Assembly: GCA_027080245.1 (NCBI GenBank)
Contig: JALWSN010000556.1
Location: forward strand, 1-11,327
Length of the DNA: 11,327 nt
Direction: 5' to 3'
Source: Ignavibacteriales bacterium
Lineage (GTDB): Bacteria; Bacteroidota; Ignavibacteria; Ignavibacteriales; Melioribacteraceae
The notes under the pieces are model-generated. The model saw nothing but the letters and a program-made list of their open reading frames with translations, was not told the DNA's origin and did not search any database. This document shows positions 7,543 through 11,327 of the stretch, in pieces. The position numbers and the translations under genes are program-made. How positions within the stretch are numbered: position 1 is the stretch's first letter; the number at the start of each line of letters is the position of its first letter.

Positions 7543-8378
7543 GCTGGTTTAAAAGGTCAAAAAAGAACATTTCGCCGGACAGCGTGAAGCTGGATATTCC
7601 CGGCGGGCAATGGGAAAAATGTAAAAATTGCGGCGAGATTATTCACAAAAAGCAATTAACGCAGAATTTGTGGATTTGTCCCAAATGCGATTACCATTTC
7701 AGAATTGGCTCGGACGAGTACATTAGTATTTTATTGGACAGCGGAAGCTTTAAGGAGACGAACAAAAAAATTGAATCCGCCGACCCGCTGGAATTTGTTG
7801 ATTCCAAAAAATATTCCGACAGATTAAGGTCCGCAAAAGAGAAAACAGGTTTAAAAGATGCGGTTAAGACGGGCACGGGGAAAATTGACGGCAGGAAAGT
7901 TTCGTTTGCTTGCATGGATTTCAGGTTTATCGGCGGCAGCATGGGCTCGGTTGTAGGCGAAAAGATTGCGCGCGCCATTGCGCTTGCTTACAATCAAAAG
8001 ATTCCCCTTCTTATTGTTTCCCAAAGTGGCGGCGCGCGAATGATGGAAGCGGCTTATTCATTGATGCAAATGGCTAAGACCAGCGCGCAGCTGGGCAGAT
8101 TAGCGGAAGCCAAAATTCCTTACATTTCAATTTTAACCGATCCAACTACAGGCGGGGTAACGGCAAGCTATGCAATGCTGGGCGATTTTAATATTGCCGA
8201 GCCAAACGCTTTGATTGGCTTTGCAGGTCCGAGGGTAATCCGGGAAACAATCGGCAAAGATTTGCCAAAGGGATTTCAACGCTCCGAGTTTTTGCTTGAG
8301 CATGGTTTTATTGATTTCATCGCTCACAGGAAGGAATTGAAATCCAAAGTCTCGCAATTGTTGGGGTTGATTGATTAG
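7539..8378 (+). CDS. accD: Acetyl-CoA carboxylase carboxyltransferase subunit beta
   Basis: AccD is the beta half of the carboxyltransferase that, with AccA, moves the carboxyl group from carboxybiotin-BCCP to acetyl-CoA, giving malonyl-CoA for fatty-acid synthesis. The 279-aa product is full length. An N-terminal zinc ribbon has four cysteines, C28-x2-C31 and C47-x2-C50. The crotonase-like core carries GGSMGSVVGEKIARA, SQSGGARMMEAAYSLMQMAK, LTDPTTGGVTASYAMLGD and IGFAGPRVIRETIG, all classic AccD blocks. Within the crotonase core GGARM and the TTGGVTAS loop are expected to form the oxyanion/CoA site. AAGGGGA (7528-7534) sits about 5 nt before the ATG, and the ATGA overlap couples it to the DUF1573 gene. 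accA is not in the window. It is the last gene of the + strand run, with a terminator downstream. Confidence 0.97.
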   Translation: MSWFKRSKKNISPDSVKLDIPGGQWEKCKNCGEIIHKKQLTQNLWICPKCDYHFRIGSDEYISILLDSGSFKETNKKIESADPLEFVDSKKYSDRLRSAKEKTGLKDAVKTGTGKIDGRKVSFACMDFRFIGGSMGSVVGEKIARAIALAYNQKIPLLIVSQSGGARMMEAAYSLMQMAKTSAQLGRLAEAKIPYISILTDPTTGGVTASYAMLGDFNIAEPNALIGFAGPRVIRETIGKDLPKGFQRSEFLLEHGFIDFIAHRKELKSKVSQLLGLID

Positions 8379-8393
8379 TTCTAGTTCTAGTTC
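8376..8393. repeat. Three tandem TAGTTC hexamers at the accD stop codon
   Basis: TAGTTC occurs three times in a row (8376-8381, 8382-8387, 8388-8393), followed by the diverged units TTTGTTC and TTGGTTG. The first copy supplies the accD TAG stop codon. Confidence 0.7.
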
Positions 8394-8448
8394 TTTGTTC
8401 TTGGTTGTAGCTTACTCGGACTTTAGCTGTTACAAATAAACTGTGTGC

Positions 8449-8511
8449 CCTTTGCGATATTCCTTTGTGAGCTCTTCGTGAAACAAAAAAGGACTGATTG
8501 ATTGGCTGATT
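8449..8511. repeat. Degenerate CCTTTGYG and GATTGATT repeats in the accD-toxin spacer
   Basis: CCTTTGCG (8449) and CCTTTGTG (8462) are offset by 13 bp, with a third diverged unit CTTCGTG at 8474. Then come GACTGATTGATTGGCTGATT units ending at about 8511. They are typical of decayed low-complexity intergenic repeats. With the TAGTTC array they fill most of the 161-bp spacer, which holds no gene. Confidence 0.45.
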
Positions 8512-8541
8512 AAACGAGTGTTATTCGTTTTCTTTTTTTTT
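8512..8541 (+). terminator. Rho-independent terminator of the tsaE-accD run
   Basis: A perfect 6-bp stem AAACGA (8512-8517) / TCGTTT (8525-8530) encloses a 7-nt loop. It is followed by TC and nine T residues (8533-8541). The stem is AU-rich and of moderate strength, but the T-tract is strong. The T-tract runs into the stop codon (8540-8542) of the convergent toxin gene. On the - strand the same hairpin is followed by only three T residues, so termination of the toxin transcript there would be weaker. Confidence 0.6.
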
Positions 8542-8866
8542 ACCTGATTACGCGCTCTTGAAGTAATTGCTGTAAATCCCTGCGACCGTCTAAAATGCAA
8601 TGTATGTAAACATTTTTACCAATTACTTGATAGATAATTCGGTATGGTTCGTAGTGAATTTCTTTGTAGCTAAATATTCCTATCCTTTCTAATTCAGGCG
8701 GGAAATGACCTCTGTCCGGGAGATTCGATAATGTTTTACATGTCTGTTCTAATTTTTTTAAAAGGGTTTGCGCTTTAGTTTTCGAATCATTTTTGGAAAC
8801 GTAATTATTTATTCTGAATAAATCTTCTTCCGCGTCTGACACAAAATAAACTTTGTATTTCTTCAT
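8540..8866 (-). CDS. ParE/RelE-superfamily toxin of a type II toxin-antitoxin pair
   Basis: This 108-aa basic protein has the ParE/RelE fold pattern: VYFVSDAEEDLFRINNYV (strand 1 and helix 1), a second helix (about 30-48), LPDRGHFPPELE (49-60), YKEIHYEPYRIIYQV (67-81) and a final VYIHCILDGRRDLQQLLQERVIR. The closely matched PYRIIY and DGRRD segments are what plasmid-stabilisation (ParE-type) toxins show; R76 and R95/R96 are candidate functional residues. Members either poison DNA gyrase or cleave mRNA at the ribosome, and the sequence alone does not decide which. The ATG overlaps the antitoxin's TGA stop as ATGA, so the pair is translationally coupled with the antitoxin first. The gene converges on accD across the terminator. 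It is intact. Confidence 0.85.
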   Translation of the reverse strand: MKKYKVYFVSDAEEDLFRINNYVSKNDSKTKAQTLLKKLEQTCKTLSNLPDRGHFPPELERIGIFSYKEIHYEPYRIIYQVIGKNVYIHCILDGRRDLQQLLQERVIR

Positions 8867-9144
8867 TTACTCTCTTCTTCAATTCTACTGCGAACATCGC
8901 TGAAAGTTTTATCGAGGTCTTTGATTTTACCGTTGTTCAGATTTTTATTACTCATCGCTAATATTTTCAAGAGCGCGAGGCTATCCTGCGTTTGTTCGTA
9001 CAACTTTATGTCTTGCAAAATAACTTTCGCTTCCCCGTTTTGTGTTATTATCATAGTCTTTTGATTTTCCGAGATTTCTCTAATTAATTTTGACGCATGA
9101 GTTTTTAAATAGCTTATTGGTTTTATTGCTTCGCTTGGTTTCAT
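8863..9144 (-). CDS. Phd/YefM-family antitoxin
   Basis: The 93-aa protein starts with the Phd/YefM DNA-binding fold: IKPISYLKTHASKLIREISENQ (about 7-28) followed by MIITQNGEAKVILQDIKLYE (31-50), the hallmark strand-turn-strand in which the antitoxin dimerises and contacts DNA. The polar, charged C-terminus (about 65-93, ending RSRIEEESK) should be the flexible toxin-wrapping tail. It would neutralise the ParE/RelE-like toxin encoded immediately downstream and repress its own promoter. AAGGA lies only 2 nt before the ATG, too close for a standard Shine-Dalgarno site. A tandem repeat about 40 nt upstream (9184-9204) is a candidate operator. Confidence in the family is high. Confidence 0.87.
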   Translation of the reverse strand: MKPSEAIKPISYLKTHASKLIREISENQKTMIITQNGEAKVILQDIKLYEQTQDSLALLKILAMSNKNLNNGKIKDLDKTFSDVRSRIEEESK

Positions 9145-9600
9145 TATCCTTACCGTTGAAAATATTTACTAAAAAAAGACGACCATAATTTAGTCATAAT
9201 TTAGGTCTATGGCAAGCATTAAAAATTTAATCTTATTTATTCTGATAAATAATTGTAAGACGCTTTAGATTTAAATGATTGCGGACGAAGCTCGCGGCAA
9301 AATAAAACCGCAGAGGCAGATGGGGCTAAATATTGGTATGAAAAACAATGCTGAAGGCATCGAGGGAAAGTTTGATTTAAAGCGCAAAACTATTTTTAGT
9401 TCCGCTTTGCCGGAGCTTCCCGACTTCAAACTAAAAACAGTGTTAGCTATTTAAATAAGGGAAAATATGTTTTGCTTAAGAAGCCTTCTCTCCCCTTTTT
9501 GTAATATTTGGGAATGACGTGTTTCTTGAAGCTGGGAAACTACAACAGGTTGGGCATGCGCGGGTTTATTAAGCTTTCCAAGTGACCAATAACTACGGTA
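9145..9600. other. 456-bp non-coding, palindrome-rich spacer between the two toxin-antitoxin modules
   Basis: No gene is supported here; the longest + strand frame (9275-9454, 59 codons) lacks a Shine-Dalgarno site and resembles nothing I know. The segment 9287-9437 carries several inverted repeats that would compete with each other. GAAGCTCGCGGCAAA (9287-9301) pairs with TTTGCCGGAGCTTC (9406-9419) with one bulge. AAAGCG-AACTA (9379-9392) pairs with TAGTT-CGCTTT (9397-9408). AGTTTGA (9369-9375) pairs with TCAAACT (9426-9432). TTTTTAGTT (9393-9401) pairs perfectly with AACTAAAAA (9429-9437). From 9460 to 9600 I see only weak motifs and no clear terminator for the abiE pair. The stretch could be a decayed mobile element, a small RNA or a recombination remnant. 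Confidence 0.5.
9184..9204 (-). promoter_or_regulatory. Candidate operator: tandem 10-mer with 11-bp spacing upstream of the Phd-like antitoxin
   Basis: CATAATTTAG is repeated exactly at 9184-9193 and 9195-9204, so the copies are 11 bp apart, about one helical turn, on the same DNA face. The block is flanked by a GACC (9181-9184) / GGTC (9204-9207) inverted pair. It begins about 40 nt upstream of the antitoxin ATG, where an autorepressor site would be expected. No firm -10/-35 pair can be assigned. Confidence 0.35.
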
Positions 9601-10617
9601 TCAAGAATTCTCTTTTGATTGAATTTTTTCGAGTTTTTGTAATATGGTTTCAAAGCTCGGACTTTCGCCGTAAAACATTGTCGTTTGCATTTCTCTGTAA
9701 TCTTTCATATAATCTCCAATGATGTTCTTAGGCGGGACGAGCTGTAAATCGCCAATTGTTAAATTGTCGTAATCAACGGTTCCAATTGGTTTAAGAGGGG
9801 TGAATTTTTCCCTATGCAGACATATTGCTCTAAATAACTTCTCGTTCTTTATCGCATTGGTAAAATACTTTGTTTCCATAATTTGAAAAATATCGTATAA
9901 ATGACGGGACATTCTTTGCTCTTTCATTTTCTCTTTTGTTTTTTGAAATTCTTCGGGTAGAAGAAACATTTTTTCAATAAGGGTCTTTTCGGGCAATACT
10001 ACATTTACAATAAAATTTTCCTCGTCAAAGTTCGAATCCTGATATTCTTTGTCCACAAGCGAACCTATTTTCTTTACTTCAAAAGGCTCAAGCAGCGATC
10101 TTCCACCTAACTCAATCTTTACGTTAGATTGCAAATAAGTCGTTTCATCAAAAACTGTTTTGTACTTTATGAATAATATTTCTGGATCTTGGTCTGATAT
10201 TTTATCGTTGGGAACTTGAATTTGATATTCTTTATTATCAATGCCATAACGCTCGAATTCATAATTTAAAATATCGGGTAAATCATTTTTCACAAAATTA
10301 TGTACGCTTCTCCTTAATTTCCTTATTTGCCCGGAGGTTAAATCGCCGGAGAAGCCGAGAAATTTTCTATCTATTGCGATATCGATGTCTTCCGATAATC
10401 TATTAATTAAGTTGTAACATTTACTTAACGATGTTCCGCCTTTAAAAACAATATGTTCCTTCAATATTGATGTGAATAACATTCTTAAAGCTAAAGTTAC
10501 CCAAGCGTCTTTTTCAACGGCAAATGGCGGCAATCCTGTTTTCGCGCTTATTTGATTAAACAATTCTTTTTGTGTTTCAACGGGAAGGCTTAGCCAATTA
10601 CTCATTTTCAATTTCAT
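9601..10617 (-). CDS. abiEii: AbiEii-family nucleotidyltransferase toxin
   Basis: AbiEii toxins are DNA-polymerase-beta-like nucleotidyltransferases that act on tRNA or other nucleotide targets and give abortive phage infection or growth arrest. The 338-aa protein has the family motifs in order: FKGGTSLSKCYNLINRLSEDIDIAI (G60, G61, S63, then D77-x-D79 as metal-binding acids), VKIELGG (K167, E169), LIEKMFLLP (K216) and SRHLYDI (H239, Y241, D242). All expected catalytic positions are present, so it looks active. Two starts are possible: ATG 10617, overlapping abiEi by 20 nt, or ATG 10605 (fifth codon), overlapping by 8. Neither has a clear Shine-Dalgarno site, and translational coupling to abiEi is likely. 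The nucleotide donor and target cannot be read from sequence. It is more AT-rich than the + strand operon and is accessory in character. Confidence 0.9.
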   Translation of the reverse strand: MKLKMSNWLSLPVETQKELFNQISAKTGLPPFAVEKDAWVTLALRMLFTSILKEHIVFKGGTSLSKCYNLINRLSEDIDIAIDRKFLGFSGDLTSGQIRKLRRSVHNFVKNDLPDILNYEFERYGIDNKEYQIQVPNDKISDQDPEILFIKYKTVFDETTYLQSNVKIELGGRSLLEPFEVKKIGSLVDKEYQDSNFDEENFIVNVVLPEKTLIEKMFLLPEEFQKTKEKMKEQRMSRHLYDIFQIMETKYFTNAIKNEKLFRAICLHREKFTPLKPIGTVDYDNLTIGDLQLVPPKNIIGDYMKDYREMQTTMFYGESPSFETILQKLEKIQSKENS

Positions 10618-11215
10618 TTATTATTGATATTAAGAAATTCTGAATCCAAAGGGGCGCGTTTATTAAGCTTGATTTAACTTTACCGATTTCTCCGCTTTCT
10701 TTTAAAATGTTTTTTATTTTTAATCTAATCGACGGAGTAATGTTATTTTTACCAAGGGATTTTAATGCTTGCACAAGCAAATTACTAAGTTTGTGCTTAA
10801 TTGACAAATTTTTGGGAGATGTTTTTTTTAGCGTAATCGTAAAATTTCCTAGGTTAATTTTTCTTGCCGAACCGTCTGTTAAATAAACTATATTCATCGG
10901 AACCTGTTCCGACAACCCCAATTTATTTAATGCATAAGAACCTGTAGGTATTATTCTTGCTTTGTCCCGCTCCGCGATTGCTTTAACTATATTAGCTATT
11001 GACGGATAAACGGCGCCAAGTATTTTATCTTCTTTGGGTTTGTAATAAATACCTTGCGATAATTTCTTGAGTTTGCCTTTCTCAACAAGTCGTTTAAGAG
11101 ATTGTCTTACCGTTGCATTGTTTCCAATTCCGGCAAAATCTTTAATAAAAATTATCTTTCCTTTTGGAAATTTATTTATTCTATTTTCGATTTTTTTTAT
11201 TATTGTTTCCGGCAT
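10598..11215 (-). CDS. abiEi: AbiEi-family (DUF6088-like) antitoxin with N-terminal winged helix
   Basis: AbiEi is the antitoxin partner of AbiEii; it represses the operon through an N-terminal winged helix-turn-helix and counters the toxin without stable binding (type IV behaviour in studied cases). The 205-aa product shows the wHTH at about 18-60: IFIKDFAGIGNNATVRQSLK as helix-turn-helix, then LVEKGKLKKLSQGIYYKP as the wing. A conserved core follows, with RIIPTGSYALNKLGLSEQVP (88-107), MNIVYLTDGSARKINLG and a TLKKTSP strand; this matches the DUF6088 subgroup. A basic, helical C-terminus completes it. Order and overlap (antitoxin first, 20 nt shared with abiEii) fit the standard module. The ATG at 11215 lacks a good Shine-Dalgarno site and lies 15 nt from a long homopolymer, so promoter signals upstream cannot be read reliably. 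Confidence 0.87.
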   Translation of the reverse strand: MPETIIKKIENRINKFPKGKIIFIKDFAGIGNNATVRQSLKRLVEKGKLKKLSQGIYYKPKEDKILGAVYPSIANIVKAIAERDKARIIPTGSYALNKLGLSEQVPMNIVYLTDGSARKINLGNFTITLKKTSPKNLSIKHKLSNLLVQALKSLGKNNITPSIRLKIKNILKESGEIGKVKSSLINAPLWIQNFLISIINEIENE

Positions 11216-11230
11216 TTTTCTAATTTTTTA

Positions 11231-11302
<72 letters not shown>

Positions 11303-11327
11303 AAAAATCGGGAAAAAATTCTTTTTT

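Noticed and set aside
9287..9450. Integron attC-like recombination site, suggested by the GCTAACA string on the - strand and nearby palindromes
   Set aside because: The 7-mers do not fit RYYYAAC/GTTRRRY and there is no matching pair at the other end or any integrase in the window.
9275..9454. 59-codon + strand ORF in the spacer between the toxin-antitoxin modules
   Set aside because: No ribosome site, no recognisable domain, and its bases are largely occupied by inverted repeats. Its composition does not look coding, so I treat the region as non-coding.

Overview
The window looks like a piece of a Bacteroidota/Ignavibacteria-type (FCB group) chromosome. The reasons are a SprA-type type IX secretion (T9SS) outer-membrane translocon gene directly followed by a PorX-type response regulator with a PglZ domain. 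Both are markers of Bacteroidota and relatives, and the Ignavibacteria-level placement is an inference. The last bases are homopolymer-rich, as is often seen near a contig edge.

Layout: (1) 3-4070 (+) is the C-terminal part of SprA, entering from the left edge. (2) 4084-5652 (+) is porX, 13 bp downstream with its own Shine-Dalgarno site, so a T9SS structural gene and a T9SS regulator sit side by side. (3) After a 96-bp spacer made largely of an AATTATGAAT-type repeat comes a tightly packed + strand run: tsaE (5749-6168), tsaB (6155-6817, TTG start), a secreted double-DUF1573 protein (6814-7542) and accD (7539-8378). Each overlaps the previous gene by 4-14 nt, which points to one translationally coupled unit combining t6A tRNA modification, an envelope protein and the carboxyltransferase beta subunit of acetyl-CoA carboxylase. 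A spacer with several degenerate short repeats follows, ending in a rho-independent terminator at 8512-8541.

(4) From 8540 to the right edge the character changes. All genes are on the - strand, the DNA is visibly more AT-rich, and the content is accessory. A Phd/YefM-like antitoxin and ParE/RelE-like toxin pair (8540-9144) is followed, across a 456-bp non-coding stretch with dense inverted repeats, by an AbiEi/AbiEii pair (9601-11215), a nucleotidyltransferase toxin-antitoxin or abortive-infection module. A 28-T run (poly-A on the coding strand) lies just upstream of abiEi.

The genes fall into three functional blocks: T9SS export and its regulation, a housekeeping operon, and a small defence/stabilisation island that converges on it. 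I find no CRISPR array, tRNA, rRNA or intact insertion sequence. Nothing here clearly forms a wholly new system. The items best worth a second look are the sprA-porX linkage, the palindrome-rich element between the two toxin-antitoxin modules, and the homopolymer end.
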